Translations under genes and position numbers: made by a program | Shown: positions 24,045-35,878 of the stretch, piece by piece | How positions within the stretch are numbered: position 1 is the stretch's first letter | Layout: every line of letters begins with the position of its first letter | Notes under the pieces: model-generated | Told to the model about the DNA's origin: nothing | Databases searched by the model: none | The model's input: the letters and a program-made list of their open reading frames with translations, nothing else | Assembly (NCBI RefSeq): GCF_041146395.1 | Contig: NC_090989.1 | Span: forward strand, 217,776,843 to 217,840,842 | DNA from: Eulemur rufifrons | Taxonomy: Eukaryota; Chordata; Mammalia; Primates; Lemuridae | DNA: 64,000 bases | Direction of reading: 5' to 3'

Positions 24045-24285
24045 AATAAATTTATATATAAAAACATCATTTCAGGCCAGTAAATATAATTCTGCAACAA
24101 TATTTTAAATGGCTGCATAAATTCCATAATGTAAATGTACCATAATTTATTTAAACAATTCAAAAATTGTTGGAAATTTAGTAATTTTTTTCAGATTTCA
24201 CTGTTGTAAACAATACTACGGATGAATGTTCTTGTGGTGAAGTCTCCTAGAGGTTATTCATATTAAAGTATTAACCTTTTTTTAC
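24045..24285 (-). mobile_element. L1-derived fragment
   Basis: 'ttaaatggctgcataaattc', 'aatgtaccataatttattta' and 'ttgtaaacaatactacggat' match the reverse of L1 ORF2 3' sequence. Same segment type as 4360-4560. Confidence 0.5.
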
Positions 24286-24822
24286 CCGTAGCTAGATCTC
24301 GATTCTTCTGTTCCCAAGTTAGTATTTCTACATCAAATTGAGCAGACTTGGATCACATTAAATTCACTATACATAGATTCTGTACAAACACAGAAACAAA
24401 TAAGGAAAGATTCCCATGAACAAACACATAAAAGTTTATGTTGATTGTTCCATTCAAGAGAATACAATTCTCACTCCAGAGTAATTGACTGACAGTTTGT
24501 TAAATAATATGCTTTTCGGAGACATATAGCCAAGAAAAAAAATTTAGTTCTTGTCCAAATTCCTTTGTCTTCATGGTTTGGACAGGGAATCCCTTTTGAG
24601 AGACTCCATGCCTGTAGGCTAGAGCCTCTTTAAGAGTTTTTAACTTTCTTTGCTTAACCAAGTAGGGGGGAAACAGTGATGTACTAAAAAAAAAAAAATG
24701 AGACTTGGCTAAAATTCTTCTGTCTTTGCTCTTATTCCTTTATTGGCTTTAGGTAATTAATATGGAAAAACTCTAGCAATCCATATGGCCACAGTGTTCT
24801 CTTCTAATCATGTTATATAGTT

Positions 24823-24826
<4 letters not shown>

Positions 24827-24856
<30 letters not shown>
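24827..24856 (+). repeat. (CA)n microsatellite
   Basis: About 15 CA units. Confidence 0.95.
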
Positions 24857-24858
<2 letters not shown>

Positions 24859-25179
24859 ACCTGGGCAACTGTTTGCACACAGAAGCAGAAATGAACCTGG
24901 TGACAAATATAATTGAAGCAAGAATCCATGGCCTTTGAAAGGTAAAATATAATATAGCTAAAAGAGTAAGACTGAGAGTGTTTTCAGATACAGAGAAATA
25001 AATGGATTCAAATTCACATTTACTATTCAGATGTGGTATTTTCCTGATGCAGCATAGGTCTTGGACAAGCAGAATGCTGTGTGATAAACAAGCAAGTTTT
25101 CTTTAAATGCTACCAGTCTATTTCAGATTCAACAAGTTCTCTTAACTTCTCTCTCCAGCAGCTTGGGTTAAAAAAAAGT

Positions 25180-25232
25180 ATATATATATATACACACACA
25201 CATATATACAGAGAGAGAGAGAGAGAGAGAGA
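25180..25232 (+). repeat. Compound (TA)n(CA)n(GA)n microsatellite
   Basis: TATATA, ACACAC and GAGAGA tracts in succession. Confidence 0.9.
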
Positions 25233-25739
25233 TAGCATATTAATGTAATTTATTCATCTTGTTCAAGAAGAATAGAGCAAGGTTTTTATAAATTCTGCCA
25301 ACAGAGTCCAGAATTGGTAAGGTTAATTGATTTCCCATTTATTGTCTCTGGCATTGGTTTCTTTGAAAAAGAGAGCTGTTTTGATGAAAACTTCCTAAAC
25401 AGCAAATCAGTGACCATTTCATTTTCCTTCATTCTCTTTCTGAAGAGGCAGCCTGGGGCAGTAAAACACTTCCCAGACAGAGAAGTGGAAATGCCAGACC
25501 CTTAACAGACCCTGGGAGTCGGTAGTTGCCCTAACCCACAATCCCCACAACAATCACCAGCAACTTCTGGCAAGTGTACACTGCTGTGGAAGCCAGAAGC
25601 AGAAAACATATCTCTTTGTCCCACTTCTGAATGCCTCTTAATGACAGAACCTAAGAGGAAGTCTGTTGACAAAGGAGCCTGGGAAATGTAGTTTGTGGAC
25701 TCCCAGAACCAAGTACAGAAGAGAAAGTGTTCAGACTAG

Positions 25740-27020
25740 AGATGACAGATAAATGACTAGCACACTTCTAAAATTAAAAATCTAAGCAGAAAAACAAAAT
25801 AGGATTAAGGAATTCAGAGAAAAAACTGACAATATAAAGAACATTAACCCCAAAAGACTTTTTAAGCAATAAATTAGAACTTAAAAAAAAATAAGAGAAA
25901 GTATAACATACATAAAAACAAAACAAGAAATTGTTAAATAAAAGGAAATTTCAAAAAACAAAAAAGAGCAAATTGAAATGGAAACTGTGATAATCAAAAT
26001 TAAAAGTTCAAAAGAGCTCTTGGAAGATTAAGTCAAAAAAACCTCTCATAAAATTTAAATATATGTGTCAATAGAAAGAAGTAGAGAAAACAAGAAAATT
26101 ATAAAATCTACTAAAATCTGAATAATAAGAATTTCAGAAAAAGATAACAATAAAATAATGAAAAAGAACATAGCAAAGATACAATAGAAGAAAAATAGAG
26201 AGAGAATTTGAAAATGCCCACCAAGCACCCTAAAATTATCAAGTTATGTCATCACAAAGTTTCAGCACACCAGGAATAAAAAGGAGGTCCCAAAAGTTGA
26301 AATAGAAAGCGAAACGAGATTATGTATAAAGATTCAGAAATAAAAAAATGTCATCAGACTTCTAAAGAGCACAAATGTAGGATAAAGGAGTGCAAAATGT
26401 CATCAAAGTTGAGGAAAAACTATTTTCAATTTAGAATTCTTTTCCACCTACATTATCAAACAAAAGATAAAATAAAGACTTTTTAGAATACAAGATACCC
26501 CCCAAAATTATATCTCCCAAACATTGTTTCCCAAAAAGCTATTCTAAAGTAAATTCCACCAAAAGTAGGAAGTACACCAAGAAGTCACAAGATCCAAAAA
26601 CAGGCAGTCCAACCCAGGAGAGAGATGATGGGAATTTGGATGAACATGGTTCCTCAATGGCAGCTATACAAAATTGTCATCAGCCTAGAGATCAAACAAT
26701 CCAGACTGGAGCAGTTGCATAAAAGGCTTCAAGAGAGTTGCTTCCTATGAGAAGAAAAACTAATAGACCAGGTGTGGCTATACAGAAAGGACATTACAGT
26801 GAGAGTATCTGGGGAAGAATTAAATGATAGGCACATAGAAAACCAAATATATGGGGAGGAAAACACAGTGATTACTAACTCCAGAAAAACAAAAAGTTAT
26901 AAAAGAAAGGAAATATAATTTTATTACACTTTATGGTAATGCTGTGAACAATATTTACATAATCAAAACAATATAAGTGGTGAATATAGATTTCACCAAA
27001 AGTATATAATATAAACATAA
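25740..27020 (+). mobile_element. Old L1/HAL1-like LINE remnant
   Basis: A-rich LINE text with 'tgcccaccaagcaccctaaa', 'aaagtttcagcacaccagga', 'gaattcttttccacctacat' and 'ctccagaaaaacaaaaagtt'. The last phrase aligns with 2540-2575 of the copy at 1-3 kb. No frame survives. Confidence 0.45.
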
Positions 27021-27734
27021 TGGGAGATGAGAGCAGAAGCTTGCATGCCAGCAGAGGGAGCATCTTTGATGAGGGGCACAAAAGAGATAAAAACTCCACT
27101 ACTGTAGTTAGAAAATCAATAGAATATATTGAAAACTGAAAAATTAAGAAATATTGTTTAAGCATGTGGATCCATTGCACAGACCATGAAACTAATGTTT
27201 TTAAATTGCGAGCAGCTTGCCACAGGTCATACACAGAAACGGGCAGTGCTGGGATTCCAGTCTGAGTGTGTCATGCAAAACCTGTGCCTTCAACTCCTCT
27301 GTGTGTTGATTCTGTCTCACTGGGTGTCTTGGGTGCTTAGGCTCCAAGTCCCACTTTCTAACTCCACAGACTCTCACATAATATGAAGTTAGGGCTATTA
27401 CTCAGAACTTACTGCAGAGCAGAACCGTGCTAGCCCCTATGTCAGTATGCTATTGACCAGCATGCTCTGAGAATGAGCTACAATGCCAAAATCCTCTTAC
27501 CATTTTACAAGGAAATCATTTTAAAATTAATTATTCTCATTCCTGACTTCTTAAAAATAAAAAAGGTTCTTAATAACCATTAAGCTTATTCAAGATTCTT
27601 AATAATCATTGTTGACTTTTTATTAATGATTCAATGCCATTGCATTTATAGTGTCACCGAAATGCCCTTTTTCATATTGCAAGCTGCTTTGGAGAAATGT
27701 GTAAGTAAATAGCAGATCTGAACTAGTAGCTTTT
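27021..27734. other. Unassigned sequence
   Basis: A MIR-like phrase near 27175-27260 ('cgagcagcttgccacaggtc') is too short to call with certainty. Nothing else is seen. Confidence 0.35.
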
Positions 27735-27878
27735 GGCAGCTATAAATTAGAATCACTGGGGAATTTTTAAAATTACTGATCCCTAGGTCCCACTAAAAAC
27801 CAATTAAAAATCAAAATCTCTAGATTACTTTAAAAGCATCCGAGATTATTCTAATGAAAAGTGTTGAAAACCATAGGT
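27735..27878 (-). mobile_element. MER5-like hAT remnant
   Basis: 'attagaatcactggggaatt', 'tactgatccctaggtcccac' and 'gattattctaatgaaaagtg' fit a MER5-type element lying directly beside a second one. Confidence 0.55.
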
Positions 27879-27966
27879 CTGCAATCGTGATTCTCAAAGT
27901 GTGGTTCCCAGACCAGCAGCATCAGCATAACCGGGGAACTTGTCAGAAATGCAAATGCAACCCCTC

Positions 27967-28302
27967 AATTTTTTTTTTTTTTTTTGAGACAGCGTCTCAC
28001 TCTGTTGCCTGGATTAGAGTGCCATGGCATCAGCCTAGCTCATAGCAACCTCAAACTCCTGGGCTCAAGCAATCCTCCTGCCTCAGCCTCCTGAGTAGCT
28101 GGGACTACAGGCATGCACCACCATGCCCGGCTAATTTTTTCTATATATATTTTTAGCTGTCCATATAATTTCTTTCTATTTTTAGTAGAGACGAGGTCTC
28201 TTTCTTGCTGAGGCTGGTCTGGAACTCCTGAGCTCAAACGATCAGCCCACCTCTGCCTCCCAGAGTGCTAGGATTACAGGCGTGAGCCACCGCGCCCGGC
28301 CT
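27967..28302 (-). mobile_element. Dimeric Alu, strepsirrhine type
   Basis: T run, 'gagacagcgtctcactctgt', linker 'ttctatatatatttttagct', end 'gagccaccgcgcccggcct'. Flanked by 'tgcaacccc' at 27956-27964 and 28303-28311. Low divergence suggests youth. Confidence 0.95.
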
Positions 28303-28399
28303 TGCAACCCCAAACTTGACATACTGAATCAGATACCGTGGGAGTCGGGGCCAGCAATCTGTGTTTTAACAACCCCTCCACGTGAGTCTGATACACACT

Positions 28400-28826
28400 T
28401 ATATTCGTTTCCTAGGGCTTTCATAAGAAATTTCCAGAAATTGGATGGCTTAAAACAACAGAAATTTATTTTCTCACAGTTCTGGAGACTGGAAGTCTGC
28501 AATCAAGGTGTTGGCAGCATCTCACTGCCTCTGAAGGCTCCCAGTTCCTTGCCCTTCCAGCTTCTGGTGGCTGCTGGCATTCCTTGTGACTGCGTCACTC
28601 CAACCTCTGCCTCCATCTCCCTATGGCTTTCTCATCTGTGGGTCTGTGTCTGCTCTTCTTCTGTCTCTTACAAAGACACTTATGGGATTTAGGGTCCACG
28701 TGATAACCCAGAATGATCTCATCTTAAGATCCTTGAGTTAATTACACCTGCAAAGACATCCTTCCACCTGCATTCACAGGTTCTGGGGGCATATCTTCAG
28801 GGGACTACCTTTCAACCCTCCACAAC
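28400..28826 (-). mobile_element. MaLR LTR (MLT1 type), antisense
   Basis: 'ttcgtttcctagggctttca', 'ggcttaaaacaacagaaatt', 'ctcacagttctggagactgg', 'ctcatcttaagatccttgag' and 'ttacacctgcaaagacatcc' are the reverse strand of MLT1. Confidence 0.9.
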
Positions 28827-28848
28827 ATTCAAGTTTGAGAGGTACTGG

Positions 28849-30229
28849 TAGAAGAAGGACAAATGAGGAAAATCCACGTCAAAAGATACTCCCTTTAATT
28901 TCACACAAATCCTCCGTTCTTCATTTTCTCCCTTCATAGTCTTATTCAGTCCCTTCTCTTCCTTTTTTCCACTTAACTGTTATGTCTTTGTATTTCTTTT
29001 CCACTATTTCATCTTTTTCTCTTTCCCCACATTCCTGGAGACAGAATGTTTCCATTACTTTTTGATTCTTCCCCTTGTAATCTCATTCAGGCTGGAAACT
29101 GCATTTCTATTTTAACAGAAAACTCAGTGTAGTAAAACAAGGCTGCCTTTCTCAGGCGGAATATCAAAACTCATATTGCACCTAAAATGTGATCAAATCT
29201 GATTTTAGAATTAGTGCTACAGATAGCAATTAAATGCTGTAGATAATTTGTAATAATTCTACTTTTTTACCATTGCAACCAGTGTCCTCTAGTGGCCAAT
29301 GTAGAAACTGATGGTGAAAAATAAATACTTTCCATCTTTTTTTCTTATTTACTGATGAAATCACATATGAGCAAGTTATATGTGTCAGACACTGTAGATG
29401 TTTATATGAGACACGCAGACAAGAAAAATACAAACCCTGTCCTTCAAAAGTTCAACTTTTCCCCATATTATTTCAGAGATGCTGGAATAACATGTGATTG
29501 GAATATTTATCAGATTAGAATCTATGAAAACTATTTCAAGTTCATTAGGGTAACTAGGCAGACTTTTTAGACAGCAATATTTTTCTTGTCTGGAAGGATC
29601 ATTCCATAAGTTTTATAATTTTTGAAAATGAATGAAATATATAACTATAACTCAAATCAAAAACCCTGGGTGCAATTTAATAAATCACACATGCTGCTAT
29701 GAAAACTTTTTAACTCTTTGAAATTCTTTTATTTACAATGTTAATCCTTATATCTATTTTATATTTTGAAAAAATAGCAGTTCATTCAAGATAGCTAATC
29801 CAACATGTACATGTATCTCTCCTTCCTCCCCATGTACCATGGAAATAATAAAAGAAATGTAAACATGAGAATAAATCTGTAAAGAGTTGCACAATGGGAA
29901 AGGTGACATCATCAGACCAAAAGAAAGTGCAATTTGGACAAAAGGTACCGAGCAAGTGTACAGAGGTTTCATGTCAGGCATGAGACCTGTGGTTAGCGTA
30001 GGGTTTTCTAAGAGTTGTGCTGGTATTTACAAGAAAAGAAGGTGCTTGGGGAAGCAGAGGTCATGGCAGGAAGGGAACGGAGGGAATGTCATATGAAGAG
30101 CCCAACTCCTGAGGTACTTTCCTCGAAACTTCAAGAAAAGTCTCTTTCAGTTAAAATTTAGTTTTTCCCTTCCTACACTATAATTACTTCTTTTAAATCA
30201 TTCCAACCCTTCAGTAGATAAATTCTCAT
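28849..30229. other. Unassigned sequence
   Basis: I recognise no gene or repeat. It contains a candidate CTCF motif at 29279-29298. Confidence 0.4.
29279..29298 (-). promoter_or_regulatory. Candidate CTCF motif
   Basis: 'ccagtgtcctctagtggcca' in reverse is TGGCCACTAGAGGACACTGG. It matches the CTCF core CCACTAGAGGGCAC with one mismatch. Confidence 0.45.
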
Positions 30230-30632
30230 TGTTATAAGCTGAATTAATTGTATCCCCAAAAATGCGTATGTCAAAGTCCTAACCCCCATTACCTCAGAAT
30301 GTGACTGCATTTGGAGGTAGGGTCTTTAAAGAGGTAATTGAGATAAACTGAGCTCATATTGGTGGGCCCTAATCCAATATGACTGGTGTCCTTATAGGCA
30401 AAGGAGACTAGGACACAGGCAGCACACAGACAGAGGGATGGGATGAGCACGAGAGGACACAGCAAGAAGCCAGCCCCCTACAAGCCAAGGAGAGTGGCCT
30501 CACTTGAGACTAACCCCGCTGACACCTTGATCTCAGACTTCGAGTCTTCAGATCTAGCAGAAAATAAATTTCCATTGTTGGGCCATCCAGTCAGTGGTAA
30601 TTTGTTATGGTAGCCCTAGCAAACTAATACAC
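30230..30632 (+). mobile_element. MaLR LTR (MLT1 type)
   Basis: 'caaagtcctaacccccatta', 'cctcagaatgtgactgcatt', 'tgggccctaatccaatatga', 'ctggtgtccttataggcaaa', 'aaaataaatttccattgttg' and 'agccctagcaaactaatac' follow MLT1 in order. Confidence 0.9.
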
Positions 30633-31033
30633 ATATTCACCTGCAGGGCCTAGTGGGGGGATCTTGGAGAAATTTTTTAATTTATATGTGCTTAACAGAA
30701 TGGCCTCAAAATATACATAGCAAATATTGAGAGAATTGCCAAATGAATTTGATAAATCTACACTCACAATGGGAAATAGCAACATAGCTCTATGAGTAAT
30801 TGACAGTTTGAGCAGAGCAAAAATATTAAACTTGAAGTAGTGATTATACAGAGAAAAACTTGTAACAAAAAATTAGTAACCACACATCATTTTCAAGTAT
30901 GTAGGATATATTTACCAAAATTTGCCGTATACTAGACCACAAGGTGATTCTCAGCAAACACCAAGAGTTACTGTCATGTGTACTAGATTCTCTGTTATAG
31001 AAAAATATAGAACTTAATAAGTAAAATATAATT

Positions 31034-31501
31034 GTGTGAGTTTTCTATTGCTGTTGTAACAGATTACCATTAATTTAGTGGCTAAAACAACACCCATTTA
31101 TTATTTCAGAGTTCCGTATGTCAGATGTCCAAGTGCAAGAATCAAGTCCTGGCCCACTTGCCGGCAGCTCCCAGAGGCTACCCATTTCTTTCTGGTGTTT
31201 TCCATGTGCCCTGCCTCCTCCAATGTAGCAACACTGTCAGTCCCTATCACACTTGGAATCTCTCTGGTTTCTGCCACATTTCTCTGTTTCCAGCCAAAGA
31301 AAGTTCTCTGCTTTTAAGGACTCATGTGATTAGATCAGTCCCACTCAGATAATCCAAGATAACCTCTCTATTTTAAAACTCATCATCTTAACTACATCTG
31401 CAAGCCACTTTTGCCAGATAATGTAACATGTTTATAGCTTCCAAGGTTCAGAGTGCAGACATTTTGTTGCAGGGGGTGGGGGCAGTTCTGCCTACCACGA
31501 T
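31034..31501 (-). mobile_element. Old MLT1-type LTR, antisense
   Basis: 'gtgagttttctattgctgtt', 'ttaccattaatttagtggct', 'aaaacaacacccatttatta' and 'catcatcttaactacatctg' are the reverse of an MLT1-like LTR, with L1 sequence on both sides. Confidence 0.75.
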
Positions 31502-31868
31502 AATCCAATTAATTCACAATGCATTTGGAAGTGCTTTAAATCTACAATTAATTAATAGTCAAAGGAAAAAAATCATAGCAAAAATTTTAAAATATTTAGA
31601 GTTCAATCAGGATGGAAAGCCAAAACTTGAAAAAATGAGCTAAGCCAGATTTTCCTTAGAGTATAAAAGTCATAGCTTAAAATGCTCACCTGCAAAGAGA
31701 AGAAAAAATATTAATGAATAAATGTACTAATGCAGAATTTTTACAAAGAACAACAGTCTAAAGTCCAGGGGAAAAAAAGGAAATAATAAAGATAAGAGAC
31801 AAAATCAATGATGAAGCAACAAAAGAACCATAGAGAGGATCAAAGAAATCAAAAAGTCAGTCTTTGAA

Positions 31869-32008
31869 GCCAGGCGTGGTAGTTAGCACCTGCAGTCCCA
31901 ACTACTCAAGGGGCTGAGGAAGGAGGATCACTTGAGGCCAGGAGCTAGAGACCAGCCTGGGCAGCACAGCAAGACTCCATCTCTTAAAAAATGAAAAAAA
32001 AATTTTTA
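31869..32008 (+). mobile_element. Alu-related monomer (FLAM-like)
   Basis: 'gccaggcgtggtagttagca', 'ggatcacttgaggccaggag', 'gaccagcctgggcagcacag' and 'aagactccatctctt', then an A-rich tail. Single arm only, close to the 7SL-derived ancestor. Confidence 0.85.
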
Positions 32009-32215
32009 AATCAATCTTGGAAAATCCCAATAAAGTAGACAAATTTCTGGCAATACTGGTCAAGAAAGAGAGAGAAAATAGAAATAAAAATATTTAGGAA
32101 TAAAGAGGGAGAATGAACTGCATTGTTTTTAATTATAAGAGAATACTATAAACAACTTTATGACAATAAATCAGCAAGATTTTTCTACATATGATCAATA
32201 AATGAAAACTAATCA

Positions 32216-32540
32216 CTGTTTTAGAATTTACTGCTATAACAAAGTACCATAAACTGGTGGCTTATAAACAACAGACATTTATTTCTCACAGTTCTGAAGG
32301 CTAGAAGTCCCAGATCAGGAAGCCAGCGTGGCTGGGCTCTGGTGAGGGCTCTCTTTCAGGGTGCAAACAGCCATCTTCTCCCTGTATTCTCACCTGGTTG
32401 AAAGAGAGCACGAGCTCTCTCGCCTCTCTTGCCTCTTCTTATAAGGGCACTAATCCTATTCATGAGGACTCCACCCTCAAGACCTAATTACCTTCTACCT
32501 GCTCTACCTACAAATACTATCACATTGCAAATTAGATTTC

Positions 32541-32572
<32 letters not shown>

Positions 32573-32690
32573 CCTGAGACAGGGTCTTGCTCTGTTACCC
32601 AGGCTGGAATGCAGTGGGTAGCTCACTGCAGCCTTGAAGATTTCAATATATAAATTTGAAGGGGGACACAAACAATCAGTCCATAACAGC
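32216..32690 (-). mobile_element. MaLR LTR (MLT1A type), antisense, split by an Alu fragment
   Basis: 'ttactgctataacaaagtac', 'ggcttataaacaacagacat', 'gttctgaaggctagaagtcc' and 'cataagggcactaatcc'-type text up to 32539, then the 3' remainder 'tgaagggggacacaaacaat' after 32639. Confidence 0.85.
32540..32638 (-). mobile_element. Alu left-arm fragment
   Basis: A T/C-rich tail, 'cctgagacagggtcttgctc', 'tgttacccaggctggaatgc' and 'agctcactgcagccttgaa'. Short similar sequences around 'agattt' flank it, consistent with insertion into the MLT1 LTR. Confidence 0.85.
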
Positions 32691-32829
32691 TGCCAAATAA
32701 AAGACACAAAAACGTAATCTTGCTCTTTAATGAGAAAATGGAGACTTGGGGGGAGGGGAGTGACATTCATCAAAGAATAATGCAAATATTAATACTTACA
32801 AAAATGCAACTATATTAAATACCAATCAT

Positions 32830-32985
32830 CTGATACAGTCAGTACTGTTATCCTCATCATCATTCCTATTTTATTACTGAGAACTCTGAAGCACAGAGAG
32901 TTTCAAAACCTTACCCAAGATTGGTGAAACTAACAAGTGGTAGAGGTGAGGCTTGAAGCCAGAAAGTGTGCATTAAGGGGCCCAT
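32830..32985 (-). repeat. MIR SINE fragment
   Basis: 'ttatcctcatcatcattcct', 'gaactctgaagcacagagag' and 'taacaagtggtagaggtgag' match MIR in reverse. Confidence 0.7.
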
Positions 32986-33129
32986 CACCTTCACCACTCA
33001 CCTTCACCACTTTTAACCACTGCAGCATATGGCCTCCACGAGAAAAAGGCAAGTATCTGATGCCAGGAAAGTGTGTTGAGAACCTGAACGACAGGGATTG
33101 TGTGTGGTTAGTGACAATTTAGCTTAGAT

Positions 33130-34470
33130 CTAAAGGGATATGTGAGCCTTCACCTAGCGAAGAAAGGAAGTGTTCCAATCAGAGTGAACCACTGGCAGAA
33201 ATTACCTTTGGCAGTAGGAGCACAGCATGCAGAAAGAAATAACAGGAGGTAGGAGTGGCTGGGACTTGACAGCCAGAGGGAAAGTAGTGTGAAAGGGGCC
33301 GGAGAGGAAGGGTGAAGGCTGAAACAAACAGGGCTGTTTGTTTGTTTGTTTGTTTTTTGTTTGAGACAGAGTTTCACTCTGTTGCCCTTGTTAGAGTTTA
33401 GTGGCATTGTAGCTCACAGCAACCTCAAACTCCTGGGCTCAAGCAATCCCCCTGCCTCAGCCTCCCAAGTAGCTGGGACTACAGGTGCATGCTACCACAC
33501 CTGGCTAATTTTTTCTGTTTTTGGTAGACATGAGGTCTCCTCTTGCTCAGGCTGGCCTCGAACTCCTGAGCTCAAGCAATCCACTCCCAGACTGGCCTCC
33601 CAGAGTGCTAGGATTACAGGCATGACCCACCATGCCGGACCAAGAGGGGCTTTTTAAAGCAGTTTGACATTATCCTGAAAAATAAATGAGAATTCATCCA
33701 CAGGCATGAGAGTCAAGTGTATGGAGCTGATTGGATGGAGCAGAAAATGGATACAGGCGACATGGGGTGATCAGTTAGAAGGCACGTGAGACATAGTGTG
33801 GACTGGGCAGCTGATGAGGAGTGGACAGGTCCCAGCAGGGGGCCAGGAGAGGACTATATAATGGATGGAGAGGGAGGGGTTAAGAAGAGGGAGGAGTCAA
33901 GGATTATTCTAGGTTTCTGACCTAAAAGGATGGCCGGTGTTGTCGCAAAGATAGGAAATGCTGAATAAAGTCCGAGAGTGTGGCTATGAGGGAAGATCCT
34001 GAGATTGGCTTTGGACATTTGGGTTTGGAGTGCCCAGGGAACATTCAAGAGGAGAACTCGGGGAAGCAATGGGAGACAGGGGTCTCAAGTCAAAAGAACA
34101 GAACCGTCTGGGATGGAAAAATAAATGTGGGAGTTTGGGAGTCTTCTCTTTGGTGGTATTTAAAGCCATGAATGATCTCTCCTAGGGAAAAAGAACCTGA
34201 GAAGAAATAAGAGACAAAGGGGGAGAGAATATTTTAAAGGGAAAAAATAATCACCTGGGTTGAGTGTAGCACAGAGTGGGGAAAAGAATGAAGATAGAAA
34301 AGAGGGAGCTTTTCAAGATGGGGGTCGCTGGTGACTAGAAAAGAACAGCTTGGGCTGGAAACAAGACTGAAGTGAATTTACAGGGAACGGAAGTGGGGAC
34401 ATAAAAATAGACAACCTGTCCATATTTAGCTGTGAAGGGAACCAGGGATGTGGAGGGTTGCTGAAGAGAA
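33130..34470. repeat. Old G/A-rich interspersed repeat, class uncertain, split by an Alu
   Basis: Purine-rich text on both sides of the Alu at 33341-33641 ('gaaaggggccggagaggaag', 'gaggagtcaaggattattct', 'tttggacatttgggtttgga') recalls the same ancient repeat type as at 18.7-21.1 kb. I cannot name the class. Confidence 0.35.
33341..33641 (-). mobile_element. Dimeric Alu
   Basis: A (GTTT)n/T-rich tail, 'gagacagagtttcactctgt', 'agctcacagcaacctcaaac', linker 'tttctgtttttggtagacat', end 'acaggcatgacccaccatgc'. Flanked by 'gggct'-containing repeats. Confidence 0.95.
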
Positions 34471-35107
<637 letters not shown>

Positions 35108-35878
35108 AGCCATTGAAATCTGCTGTACATAACTGCCTTGTGTTGTGTTGCTGGCATTTTGGGTTAATAAGGATGTATGTGGGTGAAACCATGGGGAACA
35201 GGAGGCTTGGAATTCAGGGTGCAGCATGGAGAATGGGGATTCAGAAGAAGCAGGAAATGAGAGCAGGTTGGGATGGGATGTAATAGAAGCTCATGGAGAA
35301 GTCTGGAGACACTGGGGAGAACACTAGGCTTCCAACACCATGTGGGGTTCACATTGGAACAATTCTACTAAGTATTAGAGGAAAAGGAAATCTCCTAAGG
35401 CTGGAGAATGTGAGAACACCCAGACTAAAGACTGCTGGATTTTAAGCAGCTAAAATATTTGAGTTTTAAAATTGTTTCTTTTTGTATATAAATTAGGATG
35501 GTCTTGCAATCCTTATTAAAAATACCACCTACATTCACCTGCATTTAACACGCTTCCTTGATGGAGACAGAAGGGGGCGGTTAGAGCCCGCCTGAGGCTG
35601 GTGGGAACCAACTGTAGATGTGCTGTGCTGGAGAACCTTACCCAGCATGTGCATCACAGTGGGGTGAAAATCTGAGACGATCCAGGTCACGGAATGTGCT
35701 CAGGGAGGGAGTCTGTCCTGGTAACGCACCTGATGTGTTGTTCACAAGCCTCTAGGTGACAGAGGTTTGGTCCACACTTACCTGAATGGCCAGAGCAGAA
35801 ATCAAGGAAAAAAGACCACTCCTTCAGTACCCTCAAACCCAGGCCAGCACACCCACCCAAAATAGCCCCAAGCATCCT
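35108..35878. other. Unassigned sequence
   Basis: I recognise no repeat or gene. It contains a candidate CTCF motif at 35566-35582. Confidence 0.4.
35566..35582 (+). promoter_or_regulatory. Candidate CTCF motif
   Basis: 'gacagaagggggcggtt' resembles the CTCF core in plus orientation (AAGGGGGCG), with a weaker left half. Confidence 0.3.

Larger units (their letters stand above)
24286..25739. other. Unassigned sequence with two microsatellites
   Basis: Apart from the CA run and the compound tract at 25180-25232, I recognise nothing. Confidence 0.4.
27881..28848 (+). mobile_element. MER5A hAT element split by an Alu and an MLT1 LTR
   Basis: Three pieces in order reconstruct one MER5A-type layout. 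27881-27966 has 'gattctcaaagtgtggttcc' and 'cagcagcatcagcataacc'. 28303-28399 has 'tactgaatcagataccgtgg' and 'gcaatctgtgttttaacaac'. 28828-28848 has 'ttcaagtttgagaggtac'. Non-autonomous, no coding capacity. Confidence 0.85.
30690..32215 (+). mobile_element. Old L1 ORF2 fragment, split by an MLT1 LTR and an Alu monomer
   Basis: L1 endonuclease-region text on the left ('tttgccgtatactagaccac', 'aggtgattctcagcaaacac') continues on the right of the LTR ('aagtgctttaaatctac', 'atcaatgatgaagcaac') and after the Alu monomer ('caataaagtagacaaatttc', 'actataaacaactttatgac'). Frames are destroyed. Confidence 0.75.

Noticed and set aside
28282..28692. 136-codon plus-strand frame
   Set aside because: It spans the MER5A and antisense MLT1 junction and is not a gene.
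33346..33657. 103-codon plus-strand frame
   Set aside because: It is antisense Alu translation.
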